64,000 nt of DNA. It comes from an uncultured Bacteroidales bacterium. Its GTDB lineage: Bacteria; Bacteroidota; Bacteroidia; Bacteroidales; F082. The DNA is taken from contig CAMYYD010000003.1 in NCBI GenBank assembly GCA_947303395.1, forward strand, positions 124,001 to 188,000. Reading direction: 5' to 3'. Under the pieces are notes generated by a model, which worked only from the letters and a program-made list of their open reading frames with translations, had not been told where the DNA came from and did not search any database. This document shows, piece after piece, positions 44,844 to 55,100 of the stretch; positions within the stretch are counted from its first letter, which is position 1, and every line of letters starts with the position of its first letter. The translations under genes were made by a program, and so were the position numbers.

Positions 44844-45397
44844 TGTTTTTTAAACACGAATCGAGTTATATAGACGATGGTGCCGTCGTTGGCGACGGCA
44901 CCAAAATCTGGCATTTCTGTCATATCCAGAAAGGTGCGGTGATAGGAAAAGACTGCTCGTTGGGACAGAATGTCAACATCGGAAACAATGTAAAGATTGG
45001 AAACGGCGTCAGGATTCAGAACAACGTGTCGGTGTATGAGGGCGTGGAGATTGAAGACAACGTGTTTTGCGGTCCGAGCTGCGTATTTACCAACGTCGTG
45101 ACACCACGCGCGCACTTTCCGGTGCACGGCGTTTATGCGAAGACATTAATAAAAGAAGGTGCGTCGCTGGGTGCCAACTGCACCGTCGTTTGCGGCCACA
45201 CCATTGGAAAGAGCGCATTGATAGCAGCCGGAGCTGTCGTGACAAAAGACGTGAAAGACTATGCCTTGATGGCAGGAGTTCCGGCACGACAAATCGGATG
45301 GGTTTGCGAATGTGGAAAGAAATTAGGAGCTGATTTGAAATGTGATTGTGGCAGAGAATATAAATTGGAAAATAATTTTTTAAAGTTAATCAGTTAG
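44843..45397 (+). CDS. Left-handed beta-helix sugar N-acetyltransferase (WbpD/WlbB-like)
   Basis: 184 aa, nearly all hexapeptide repeats (IGKDCSLGQNVNIGNNVKIG and similar). The start DGTKIWHFCHI matches the WbpD/WlbB group, which N-acetylates UDP-GlcNAc3NA to UDP-GlcNAc(3NAc)A. The C-terminus has an unusual Cys-rich zinc-like tail (CECGKKLGADLKCDCG). With the WbpB-like gene next to it, this makes part of a di-N-acetylated uronic-acid pathway; the aminotransferase and 6-dehydrogenase are not adjacent. Confidence 0.85.
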   Translation: MFFKHESSYIDDGAVVGDGTKIWHFCHIQKGAVIGKDCSLGQNVNIGNNVKIGNGVRIQNNVSVYEGVEIEDNVFCGPSCVFTNVVTPRAHFPVHGVYAKTLIKEGASLGANCTVVCGHTIGKSALIAAGAVVTKDVKDYALMAGVPARQIGWVCECGKKLGADLKCDCGREYKLENNFLKLIS

Positions 45398-45474
45398 TCA
45401 GTTGATTAGTTAGTCAGTTAAATCTGACGACTGATAACTGAACAATTGAATAACTGAACAACTGAATAACTAAT
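45398..45474. repeat. Short tandem-like CTGA/TAGTTAGTCAG spacer
   Basis: AGTTAGTCAGTTGATTAG followed by several AACTGAATAACTGAAC-like units, no frame or hairpin. It resembles the filler seen before the exosortase TTG at 1640-1660. Confidence 0.55.
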
Positions 45475-46443
45475 ATGAAGAATTTTGCGATTATCGGAGT
45501 TGGAGGTTATATTGCGCCAAGACATCTGAAGGCGATAAAAGACACGGGAAACAACATGGTTTCAGCCTACGACAAGAGTGACTCGGTGGGCATCATGGAC
45601 AGCTATTTCCCGAATGCGGCGTTTTTTACAGAGCAGGAGCTTTTCGACAGACATAACACACGTTTGATTGAACGTGGCACAAATATAGATTTTGTTACGG
45701 TTTGCACGCCGAATTACTTGCACGACGCGCACACCAGATACGGTTTAAGATTAGGTGCCGACGTCATTTGCGAGAAGCCGGTAGTGCTGAATCCATGGAA
45801 CATCGACGCTTTGGAGAAAGTTGAGCAAGCGACAGGACACAAAGCATACACGATACTTCAACTGCGCTTGCACGACTCAATAGTTGCACTGAAAAAGAAG
45901 ATCGATGAAGGTCCGAAAGACAAGGTCTACGACGTCGATTTGACATATATCACCGCGAGAGGCAACTGGTATTACACCTCATGGAAAGGCAACGAAAACA
46001 AGAGCGGCGGCATCGCCACCAACATCGGAATACATTTCTACGATATGCTTTCGTGGATTTTCGGTCCGGTGACAAAAAATGTGGTACATGTTTCAACCCA
46101 TGACAGAGTTGCAGGTTATCTGGAGATGCCAAAAGCACGTGTACGTTACTTCTTGAGTATCAATGCTGACACCCTTCCGGAGAATGCCGTTCAAGGTGAG
46201 AAAAAGACATACCGCACCATCATGATCGACGGCTCGGAGTTTGAGTTCAGCGCAGGATTTACCGAGCTGCATACCAAGAGCTACGAGAAGATTTTGGCAG
46301 GCGAAGGATTCAGGATTTCTGAAGCCAGAAACTGTATCGAGATAGTGTACGAGATTAGAAACGCAAAGCCAATAGGATTGGTCGGCGATTACCATCCACT
46401 GGCGAAATTACCATTGTCAGAACACCCATTTGGTTGGAGATAA
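45475..46443 (+). CDS. Gfo/Idh/MocA oxidoreductase, WbpB/WlbA-like
   Basis: 322 aa. N-terminal NAD-binding IGVGGYIAPRHLKA and the catalytic Lys in VICEKPV. The block SWKGNENKSGGIATNIGIHF is characteristic of WbpB/WlbA, the UDP-GlcNAcA 3-dehydrogenase. It makes the 3-keto sugar for amination and then acetylation by the WbpD-like enzyme upstream. Followed 10 bases later by galE. Confidence 0.9.
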   Translation: MKNFAIIGVGGYIAPRHLKAIKDTGNNMVSAYDKSDSVGIMDSYFPNAAFFTEQELFDRHNTRLIERGTNIDFVTVCTPNYLHDAHTRYGLRLGADVICEKPVVLNPWNIDALEKVEQATGHKAYTILQLRLHDSIVALKKKIDEGPKDKVYDVDLTYITARGNWYYTSWKGNENKSGGIATNIGIHFYDMLSWIFGPVTKNVVHVSTHDRVAGYLEMPKARVRYFLSINADTLPENAVQGEKKTYRTIMIDGSEFEFSAGFTELHTKSYEKILAGEGFRISEARNCIEIVYEIRNAKPIGLVGDYHPLAKLPLSEHPFGWR

Positions 46444-46453
46444 ATTATTGAAT

Positions 46454-47503
46454 ATGAAAATATTAGTTACAGGCGGAACGGGATTTATTGGTTCGCACAC
46501 AACAGTTGAATTGCAGCAGCAAGGTTACGACGTAATCATTGTGGACGCGTTGTTTAACTCGAGAATCGAGGCTCTCGACGCGATTGCTTCCATCACTGGA
46601 AAACGTCCGGAATTCGAGCAGTTTGACCTTGCCGACAGAGAAATAGTCGACAATTTCTTCAGCCGCCATCAAGATATTAAAGGTGTTATACATTTCGCAG
46701 CGCACAAAGCTGTGGGCGAGTCGGTGGAGCATCCGTTGAAATATTATCGCAACAACCTCGATTCGTTGATGAATATTCTTGAATCGATGAACAAATACGG
46801 TGTGGAGAACCTTGTTTTCTCATCATCATGCACCGTTTACGGCGAGCCAGACCCAGAAAATCTACCGATTTCTGAAAAAGCTCCTATCAAGAAGGCTGAG
46901 TGCCCTTACGGCAACACCAAACAGATTGCCGAAGAGATTATGCAGGACTGCATCACAGCATATAAAGGATTGAACGCCATAGCGTTACGTTATTTCAACC
47001 CTGTCGGGGCACACGAGAGTGCTAAACTTGGCGAACTTCCATTCGGAGTTCCTGCGAATTTGATGCCTTACGTCACGCAAACAGCCTATGGCATTCGTCC
47101 GTTCCTGAGAGTGTTTGGCAACGACTACGACACGCCTGACGGAACGCCAATCCGCGATTACATTCACATCATGGATTTGGCGAAAGCTCACGTGAAAGCT
47201 GTAGAAAGAATGATTCAAGGCAAGATGAAGGCTAATTTCGAAGTGTTCAACGTGGGAACAGGCACCGGATATTCGGTTTTGGATATCATCAAATCGTTTG
47301 AGAGAAGCAACAATATCAAGCTGAAATACGAAATTGTTGGCCGTAGAGCAGGCGACATCGTGAAAATCTGGGCTGACCCTACATATACTAATAAGGAGTT
47401 GGGCTGGAAAGCCGAGCGCACACTCGACGACATGACACGCAGCGCCTGGGAATGGGAAAAAGCCTATCGCGAAGGAAAAACATGTTTTAAACTTGACAAA
47501 TAA
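46454..47503 (+). CDS. galE: UDP-glucose 4-epimerase GalE
   Basis: 349 aa from ATG 46454. SDR: TGGTGFIGSHTTVEL, FSSSCTVYGEP with the catalytic Ser/Tyr context and YGNTKQ. Interconverts UDP-Glc/GlcNAc and the galacto forms. Part of the sugar supply island. Confidence 0.92.
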   Translation: MKILVTGGTGFIGSHTTVELQQQGYDVIIVDALFNSRIEALDAIASITGKRPEFEQFDLADREIVDNFFSRHQDIKGVIHFAAHKAVGESVEHPLKYYRNNLDSLMNILESMNKYGVENLVFSSSCTVYGEPDPENLPISEKAPIKKAECPYGNTKQIAEEIMQDCITAYKGLNAIALRYFNPVGAHESAKLGELPFGVPANLMPYVTQTAYGIRPFLRVFGNDYDTPDGTPIRDYIHIMDLAKAHVKAVERMIQGKMKANFEVFNVGTGTGYSVLDIIKSFERSNNIKLKYEIVGRRAGDIVKIWADPTYTNKELGWKAERTLDDMTRSAWEWEKAYREGKTCFKLDK

Positions 47504-47511
47504 TTGATTTT

Positions 47512-48558
47512 ATGAATAATAATCACCTTATTATAATGGCAGGCGGTGTTGGCTCACGTTTCTGGCCGATGTCGATACCTGAAAAACCAAAACAGTTCAT
47601 AGATGTGATGGGCATCGGCAAGACCATGATTCAGCTCACCGTCGAGCGTTTTGCAGGCATCATCGCCCCTGACCATGTTTGGATTGTGACATCGAAGAAA
47701 TATAAGGACATCGTGATGGAGCAGTTGCCAGAAGTCCCTGAGACACAGATACTTATGGAGCCCATCATGCGCAACACAGCACCTTGCATCGAGTATGTTA
47801 GCCGCAAGATTTACGCCAAATATCCTGATGCGAACCTCGTGTTCTCACCTGCCGACCATCTCGTGCTCGATGTGCCACATTTCCAAAAGGTGATTAAGGA
47901 ATCGCTTGAATACACTAAGAATAACGATGTTATTGTTACACTCGGCATGATGCCTACACGTCCTGAAACAGGCTACGGATACATCAAATCATTGGATGCC
48001 AACTCGAAGGAAAAAATCCAGAAAGTGGAGGCTTTCAAAGAGAAACCAAACCTCGAGACTGCCAAGAAATACTTGGCCGACGGCGGTTATTACTGGAACG
48101 CTGGTATCTTCATCTGGAACGTGAAAATGGTGGTGAACACGATAGCGAAACTTGTTCCAGATTTGGCTGCAGTTTTCGATAAAATCGAGCCGCATTTCTA
48201 TAAAAATGACGAACAAAAAGTGGTTGATGAGCTCTTCCCGACTTGCCCGAATATCAGCATCGACTATGCAGTGATGGAAAAATCGCAAGATGTGTTCGTT
48301 TATCCGGCAAGTTTCGGTTGGAGTGACATCGGCACTTGGGGCAGTCTTTACACCCACATCCCGTACGACGAGAAAAACAATGCCATCATTGGAGAAAACA
48401 TCCAGATGGTCGACAGCAAAGACTGCGTCGTTCGTTCTTACGGAAGAAAGAAAGTGATAGTGCAAGGTCTTGATAATTATATAGTTGTGGACGACAACAA
48501 CTGTCTCCTAATCTGCAAAATGCAAGACGAACAATTAATTAAAGAATGGCAAAAATAG
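47512..48558 (+). CDS. manC: Mannose-1-phosphate guanylyltransferase (single-domain ManC)
   Basis: 348 aa. MAGGVGSRFWPMSIPEKPKQF is the nucleotide-binding signature; FKEKPN and WNAGIFIWN follow. It forms GDP-mannose. It lacks the phosphomannose isomerase domain fused in the longer AlgA/ManC forms. No GMD or fucose gene is seen, so GDP-mannose is probably used directly or elsewhere. Confidence 0.93.
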   Translation: MNNNHLIIMAGGVGSRFWPMSIPEKPKQFIDVMGIGKTMIQLTVERFAGIIAPDHVWIVTSKKYKDIVMEQLPEVPETQILMEPIMRNTAPCIEYVSRKIYAKYPDANLVFSPADHLVLDVPHFQKVIKESLEYTKNNDVIVTLGMMPTRPETGYGYIKSLDANSKEKIQKVEAFKEKPNLETAKKYLADGGYYWNAGIFIWNVKMVVNTIAKLVPDLAAVFDKIEPHFYKNDEQKVVDELFPTCPNISIDYAVMEKSQDVFVYPASFGWSDIGTWGSLYTHIPYDEKNNAIIGENIQMVDSKDCVVRSYGRKKVIVQGLDNYIVVDDNNCLLICKMQDEQLIKEWQK

Positions 48559-48582
48559 TTTTTTAAACTAAAATTACATATT

Positions 48583-50532
48583 ATGAAAAAGTTTTTGATG
48601 AATATCGCCAGACTGTTTTTCGGAAAACGAAATTCAAGTTCATTATCAAGAGGTTATGTTCTCGCTTTTGATATTTTTATTGTAATAGTCGCGATATTAT
48701 TCGTGCCTTTGATCGGTTATTATCCTGACTATCCAAAATCAAGTATCTTTATGTTTTTCAAAGGATCCGTTTCCTTATTATTGTTTTTCATAATCGGATT
48801 CTTGATCTCAGGATCGTATAAAGGACTTGTCAGATATACAGGTTTTAAAGACATTGAGCGCATTTCGCGGGCGACAATCTGGGTGTTCCTTGCTCTATGT
48901 TTATGCAAATATTTTATCAATAATATTAAATTATTTGGAGCTTTCGACCAATATTTCCTCAATTATCTGTCGATACTTCTCACATGTATTGTATCGTTGG
49001 TTTTCCTGATATTCGGTCGTCTTGTTATCCGCCGTATCTACAACGAATATCTGCGTCCGCAGCCTAACAAAATCAACGTGATTATTTACGGTGCAGGTGA
49101 TGCAGGTCCTATCACGCAAAACGCTCTGTATCAAGACACTTCGACACAATACAACATCGTTTCGTTTGTCGATGACTCAAATTCAAAAATCGGAAAATCG
49201 ATTAACGGAGTGCGCATCCGTAAGCCTGAAGCAGTTTTAAACAAAGAATTCATCAAGAAATTTGAGGTCGATATGATTATTTTGGCTATGCCAAGTTTGA
49301 AAATCGATAAACGTAATGAAATCGTCAACAAACTCATTGAACTTGGGGTTTCTGTTAAATCAGTGCCGCATGTTGATTCTTGGATCAATGGTAACCAATT
49401 GAATTTCAACCAGATTGAAGATATCAAGATTGAAGATTTGCTCGAAAGAGACCCTATAGTTCTTGGCAAGGAAAACGTGAAACACGAACTTGAAGGCAAG
49501 GTTGTTATGGTGACAGGAGCCGCTGGTTCTATCGGTAGCGAGATTTGCCGTCAGGTGTTGCAACACAACCCTAAATGCTTGGTAATGTTCGACCAAGCCG
49601 AGTCGCCAATGTACGATTTACAATTTGAGTTGAACAACGAAGAGCCTTACAAACACATTGCGGTGCCGAAGGAGTTTGTCGTCGGTAACGTGAAGGATAT
49701 CAATAAGATGACAGAGGTGTTTGAAAAATATCAGCCTCAGATTATCTATCACGCAGCGGCTTACAAACATGTGCCATTGATGGAGAGTTTCCCGTATGAG
49801 GCGGTGTTTGTCAACGTGTTTGGAACTAAGATTGTTGCGGATTTGGCAATAAAATATGGCGTTGAGAAGTTTGTGATGATCTCTACTGACAAGGCAGTTA
49901 ACCCGACCAACGTGATGGGCGCAACCAAGCGTATCGCCGAGATTTACACCCAGAGCCGTAACAGCAAAACCAAGTTCGTTACCACACGTTTCGGTAACGT
50001 TTTAGGATCAAATGGTTCAGTTATCCCATTGTTTAAGAAGCAGTTGGCTCACGGCGGACCACTTACAGTTACCGACCGCAACATCATCCGTTTCTTCATG
50101 ACAATTCCAGAAGCCTGCAGTTTGGTTTTGGAAGCAGGAGCCATTGGCGATGACGACGATATCTTTGTGTTCGACATGGGCAAGCCAGTCAAGATTTACG
50201 ATTTGGCAAGCAAGATGATTAAGTTGTCGCATGTCCCTGATGTTCAGATTGAAATCACAGGTTTACGTCCAGGTGAGAAACTCTACGAGGAGCTGCTTGC
50301 AACCAAGGAAAACACCATTCCGACCGAACATCCTAAGATTATGCGCGCAAAGGTTCGCGAATATACCGAAGCGGAAGTCGATAAGGAAATCGGCAAATTG
50401 CTTGAAATACTCCCGACATGTCAGGACTTTGACATTGTGAAACAAATGAAGGTGATTGTGCCTGAGTTCAAGTCTAATAATTCTGTCTACCAGATATTAG
50501 ACAAGCAAATGGGGGGGGGTATAAACCGCTGA
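48583..50532 (+). CDS. Membrane-bound UDP-sugar 4,6-dehydratase (CapD/WbpM-like)
   Basis: 649 aa. Four N-terminal helices (to about residue 150) precede a small Rossmann domain (about 155-280) and the SDR catalytic domain: VTGAAGSIGSEICRQ, YHAAAYKHVPLMESFP, ISTDKAVNPTNVMGATKR. It converts UDP-GlcNAc to a 4-keto-6-deoxy sugar for amino sugars such as QuiNAc4NAc. The C-terminus ends just after an uninterrupted run of nine G (50511-50519), giving MGGGINR; slippage would only change the last few residues. Last gene of the island. Confidence 0.92.
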   Translation: MKKFLMNIARLFFGKRNSSSLSRGYVLAFDIFIVIVAILFVPLIGYYPDYPKSSIFMFFKGSVSLLLFFIIGFLISGSYKGLVRYTGFKDIERISRATIWVFLALCLCKYFINNIKLFGAFDQYFLNYLSILLTCIVSLVFLIFGRLVIRRIYNEYLRPQPNKINVIIYGAGDAGPITQNALYQDTSTQYNIVSFVDDSNSKIGKSINGVRIRKPEAVLNKEFIKKFEVDMIILAMPSLKIDKRNEIVNKLIELGVSVKSVPHVDSWINGNQLNFNQIEDIKIEDLLERDPIVLGKENVKHELEGKVVMVTGAAGSIGSEICRQVLQHNPKCLVMFDQAESPMYDLQFELNNEEPYKHIAVPKEFVVGNVKDINKMTEVFEKYQPQIIYHAAAYKHVPLMESFPYEAVFVNVFGTKIVADLAIKYGVEKFVMISTDKAVNPTNVMGATKRIAEIYTQSRNSKTKFVTTRFGNVLGSNGSVIPLFKKQLAHGGPLTVTDRNIIRFFMTIPEACSLVLEAGAIGDDDDIFVFDMGKPVKIYDLASKMIKLSHVPDVQIEITGLRPGEKLYEELLATKENTIPTEHPKIMRAKVREYTEAEVDKEIGKLLEILPTCQDFDIVKQMKVIVPEFKSNNSVYQILDKQMGGGINR

Positions 50533-50548
50533 GTATCAGCTAATTAAG

Positions 50549-50621
<73 letters not shown>

Positions 50622-50635
50622 TTGTTTTGCGGGTG

Positions 50636-50643
50636 CAAAATTA
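50636..50643 (-). promoter_or_regulatory. tRNA-Thr promoter (-7 box)
   Basis: TAATTTTG on the minus strand, 15 bases from the tRNA 5' end. Confidence 0.55.
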
Positions 50644-50694
50644 CATAATTTTTTGTTCAATGCAACAGAAAATTAAAAATAACGTTATTAACAC

Positions 50695-51120
50695 ATGTAT
50701 TGGAAGATCCTTTCAGTGGTATTATTGTCGCTCGTTAAGACGTTTTATGCGCCAGTGGTGGGCTTTGCGGCGGGGTTGTCGTTTGGCGTAACCTTTGCCG
50801 CCACTGCATTGGGAGCGATGGCAGGATTCACGCTGTTTTACTTTTTCTGCGACATTGTGTTAAACCGATTTTACAAAAATAGAAAATCACATCCCACAGA
50901 GAAACAACTACGAAAAGCACGTAAAATCGTGAATTTCAGAAAGAAATATCCAGTATGGTTGTTTCTGCCGTTACTGACAATAATGTCGGTACCCGTGATG
51001 GCTGTAGTGGTGAGGAAATTCTTCAGACATAACAAACCAGTGTTCGCATTGTCACTATTGACGGTGACGCTGTTCGCACTGGTTGGATGTTTGGTGTTTT
51101 CTCCGATACAATTTTTATAA
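50695..51120 (+). CDS. Small hydrophobic membrane protein, unknown
   Basis: 141 aa with about four hydrophobic segments (6-26, 30-50, 88-105, 118-136) and a basic loop around 58-85 (NRFYKNRKSHP). I do not recognise a family. A perfect palindrome AATAACGTTATT (50678-50689) lies just before the ATG and may be a control site. Its stop overlaps the ROK kinase stop by 6 bases. Confidence 0.6.
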   Translation: MYWKILSVVLLSLVKTFYAPVVGFAAGLSFGVTFAATALGAMAGFTLFYFFCDIVLNRFYKNRKSHPTEKQLRKARKIVNFRKKYPVWLFLPLLTIMSVPVMAVVVRKFFRHNKPVFALSLLTVTLFALVGCLVFSPIQFL

Positions 51121-52065
51121 TTGGCAGAGGGCGGCGGCGCCAAGGATTGCCACTTCGTTGTCTTTCAATTCTGAAACGCGGATTTCCACTGTACCTTGGT
51201 AAATATTCAGCAAATGCTCGTCGAACGACTTGCGGAGAGGCTTCATCAGGACTTCACCGGCATGAACAGGACCGCCCATTAGGAAGATGGCCTGTGGAGC
51301 TGAGAAGGTGACTGCATTTGCCATCGCGATGCCAAGCAGATAACCCACATTTTCGAATGTCTGGATACCTATCGGATCGCCTGCATTGGCAGCGTCACCA
51401 ACCATTTTTGAGGTAAGATTTTCAGGTGCGACCTGTTTCAAAACGCCATTGTACAAAGGATTCTGCTCCATCAGCTCGAGAGCAGTGCGACGGATGCCTC
51501 CTGCCGAGGTGTAAGTCTCCAGACAGCCTTTGCGTCCGCAGCCGCACTGACGACCGTTGATGATGATAATCGAGTGACCCAGCTCACCTGCGGTACTCGT
51601 CGAGCCAAGGATGAGTTTTCTATCGATGATGATGCCGCTTCCGACACCAGTTCCGAGCGTGAAAGTGATAAAATGATCGAGGTTTTTGGCACCTCCGTAA
51701 ATCATCTCGCCGTAAGCCGCCGCGTTGGCATCGTTCGACACAACCACTTTAGTATCAATATGTTGCTTCATCATCTCGGCAAGCTTAACCTGACCTTTGA
51801 AGTTGAGATTCGGAGCCTTGTCGATGCTTCCGGTATAAGTGTTTCCATTCGGAGCGCCGATACCAATACCGTCGATCTCAGAAATATGGTTTCTCTCAAG
51901 TAAAATCTTGATCTTATCAGCCATGTCTTTCACATAAAGCGCGGCATCGTAATATTCGTTGGTGTGCAAGTTTTCCTTGTCGATGATTTTGCCGTCAGCG
52001 CGGACTATTCCGATGTCGGTATTTGTGCCTCCGATATCGATTCCGATAGAATGATTTAATTTCAT
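51115..52065 (-). CDS. ROK-family sugar kinase (glucokinase type)
   Basis: 316 aa from ATG 52065. ATP motif GIDIGGTNTDIGIV, FTLGTGVGSGIII and GELGH, and the ROK zinc box CGCGRKGCLE. No N-terminal helix-turn-helix, so an enzyme rather than a regulator. Phosphorylates glucose or a related hexose(amine). Monocistronic. Confidence 0.9.
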   Translation of the reverse strand: MKLNHSIGIDIGGTNTDIGIVRADGKIIDKENLHTNEYYDAALYVKDMADKIKILLERNHISEIDGIGIGAPNGNTYTGSIDKAPNLNFKGQVKLAEMMKQHIDTKVVVSNDANAAAYGEMIYGGAKNLDHFITFTLGTGVGSGIIIDRKLILGSTSTAGELGHSIIIINGRQCGCGRKGCLETYTSAGGIRRTALELMEQNPLYNGVLKQVAPENLTSKMVGDAANAGDPIGIQTFENVGYLLGIAMANAVTFSAPQAIFLMGGPVHAGEVLMKPLRKSFDEHLLNIYQGTVEIRVSELKDNEVAILGAAALCQL

Positions 52066-52103
52066 ATTGGTCAAATTTTATTTCAAAATGATGAATTTCT
52101 CCG

Positions 52104-52111
52104 CAAAATTA
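52104..52111 (-). promoter_or_regulatory. -7 promoter box of the ROK kinase
   Basis: TAATTTTG on the minus strand, 38 bases before ATG 52065. Confidence 0.5.
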
Positions 52112-52153
52112 AAAAAACTTTAAATAATATCAACTAAACTCAATTCTTTTTTT

Positions 52154-52161
52154 TATCTTTG
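52154..52161 (+). promoter_or_regulatory. -7 promoter box of ileS
   Basis: TATCTTTG, 27 bases before ATG 52189. The 5' region is too short for a T-box leader. Confidence 0.6.
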
Positions 52162-52188
52162 CAGATTATTTAGAAATATAAACGTTTT

Positions 52189-55100
52189 ATGAAGAACGCA
52201 TATCGCGAATATAAGTTTTTGAATCTCACCAACATAGCAGACGAGATTCGTAAGTTTTGGGAAGATAACGACATCTTCAATAAGAGTTTGGAGAACACCA
52301 AGAACGGTACAGCGTATGTTTTTTATGAAGGTCCGCCGTCAGCAAACGGTATGCCGGGCATCCATCACGTGATGGCTCGTACCATTAAGGACACCTTCTG
52401 CCGGTTCCAGACTTTAAAAGGAAAATATGTGAGCCGCAAGGCAGGTTGGGACACCCACGGACTTCCTGTGGAGCTCGGCGTTGAGAAGAAACTCGGCATC
52501 ACCAAGGAAGATATCGGCAAGAAGATCAGTGTTGACGACTACAACCGCGCCTGCCGCGAGGAAGTGATGAAATACAAAGACCGCTGGGACGACCTCACCC
52601 GTCAGATGGGCTACTGGGTCGACCTCACAAACCCATATATCACCTTCACAAACGAATATATCGAGACTTTATGGTTCTTGCTTAAAGACTTGTATAACAA
52701 AGGCTTACTTTACAAAGGATATACCATTCAGCCATATTCACCGGCTGCAGGAACAGGCTTAAGCTCACACGAGTTGAACATGCCAGGCTGCTATCGCGAC
52801 GTGAAAGATCTCACCTGCGTGGCGATGTTCCGTTTGAAAGCCGAGCAGCGTAAGTTCCAGAAGTTGCCATTTGGCGTCGATGTAAACTTCCACGATGTGC
52901 AGATTGTGGCTTGGACCACAACACCTTGGACCTTGCCGTCGAACACAGCATTGGCAGTGGGTCCTGGCATCGAGTATAACCTCGTGAAGACTGTGAACCC
53001 AAACAGCGGCGAGCAGATTTACATCATCATCGGAAAGCCATTGATGGCTTCGTTCTTCCCTGCTGAGGCTGAGAAACCGGCATTTGAAGACTGGAAAATC
53101 GGCGACAAGAAGCTTCCATACGAAGTTTTGGGCACCTGCAAAGGTAAAGAACTCGCAGGATTGGATTACGAGCCGCTCATCCCTTGGGTGAAGCCTGACG
53201 GCGACGGATTCCGCGTGATTCCTGGCGATTACGTCACAACAGAAGACGGTACTGGCATCGTTCACATCGCTCCTACCTTCGGTGCCGACGATAACAGAGT
53301 GGCAAAACAGACCAATATACCACCACTGCACCTCATCGACAAAGACGGCAAAGCACAGCCGATGGTCGACAAGACAGGTAAATTCTTCCTCCTCGAAGAC
53401 CTTGATCCAGAATGGGTTAAGACACACGTCGACGCTGAGGAATATGCAAAATACGCAGGCAAATTTGTAAAAAACGCCTACGACCCGACAAAGACCGACA
53501 AAGATATCTCATTGGATGTCGAAATCGTCGTCATGCTGAAGGAACAGGGCAAGCTCTTCAAGAGCGAGAAACACACCCACAACTATCCGCACTGCTGGCG
53601 TACCGACAAACCTGTCCTCTACTACCCTCTCGACAGCTGGTTCATCAAGACTACAGCGTTGAAAGACAGAATGATAGAGCTCAACAAGACCATCAACTGG
53701 AAGCCCGAAGCAACAGGAAGCGGACGTTTCGGCAACTGGCTCGAGAATCTCGTCGACTGGAACCTCTCACGTTCACGTTACTGGGGCACTCCACTTCCAA
53801 TCTGGAGAACAGAAGACGGCAACGAAGAGATCTGCATCGGCAGCGTAGCTGAACTCCGCGAAGAAATCGAGAAGTCGGTGAAAGCAGGATTTATGAAAGA
53901 AAATCCTTATAAATCAGAGGATTACACCAAGTTCGACCTGCACAGACCATATATCGACAGCGTGGTTTTGGTTTCAAAATCAGGAAAGAAGATGTTCCGT
54001 GAGCCAGACCTCATCGACGTGTGGTTTGACTCAGGCGCAATGCCTTACGCACAGATCCATTACATGGGCAAACCAGGTCAGTTGAACGACAAGACATTTC
54101 CTGCCGACTTCATCGCAGAAGGCGTCGACCAGACAAGAGGTTGGTTCTTCACCTTGCACGCAATCGCGACGATGTGCTTCGACTCGGTGGCATACAAGAA
54201 CGTGATTTCCAACGGTTTGGTGCTCGACAAGAACGGCAACAAGATGTCGAAACGTCTCGGCAACGCTGTCGACCCATTCGGAGCCATCACCAAATACGGT
54301 GCCGATGCAGTGCGTTGGTACATGATGACCAACTCTCAGCCTTGGGACAACCTGAAATTTGACGAAGACGGAGTGGACGACGTGCGCCGCAAGTTCTTCG
54401 GAACATTATACAACACCTACGCATTCTTCGCGCTTTACGCCAACATCGACGGATTTGAGTACAAAGAAGCCGATATCCCATTCGAGAAACGTCCGGAAAT
54501 CGACAGATGGATTCTTTCGGAGCTCAACTCACTCATCATCGAGGTTGAGAAAGACTACGAAAACTACGAGCCAACAAAGGCCGGCCGCGCAATCGGCAAC
54601 TTCGTCGACGCTCACCTCAGCAACTGGTACGTGCGTTTGTCACGCCGCCGTTTCTGGAAGAGCAACGGCTCCGACGACAAGACCTCGGCATATCAGACAT
54701 TGTACACCTGCCTCGATACTTTGGCACGCTTGATTTCGCCTATTGCGCCGTTCTTCAGCGAACAGCTCTACCGCGACCTTAACGCCGTGACACATCGCGA
54801 CAGCGCAGAATCAGTACATCTCACCAAGTTCCCAAAGGCAAACGAGAAATTCATCGACAAGAAACTCGAAGAGCGCATGGAGATGGCACAGCTCGTCGCC
54901 TCAATGGTGCTTTCACTCAGAAAGAAAGCCAACATCCGCGTGCGTCAGCCATTGTCAAGAATCATGATTCCGGTGCTTTCAGACGAGATGAAACAGCAGC
55001 TTGAAAAAGTTGAAGGTCTCATCCTTTCGGAAGTCAACGTGAAGAAAGTGGAATATCTCACAGGCGAACTCAACATCTTGGTGAAGAAAGTCAGACCGAA

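Noticed and set aside
45398..45474. CRISPR-like array
   Set aside because: Units are short, irregular and without spacers; no cas gene in the window.
52075..52188. Possible T-box or other riboswitch before ileS
   Set aside because: Only 27 bases separate the promoter box and the start; no room for a leader structure.
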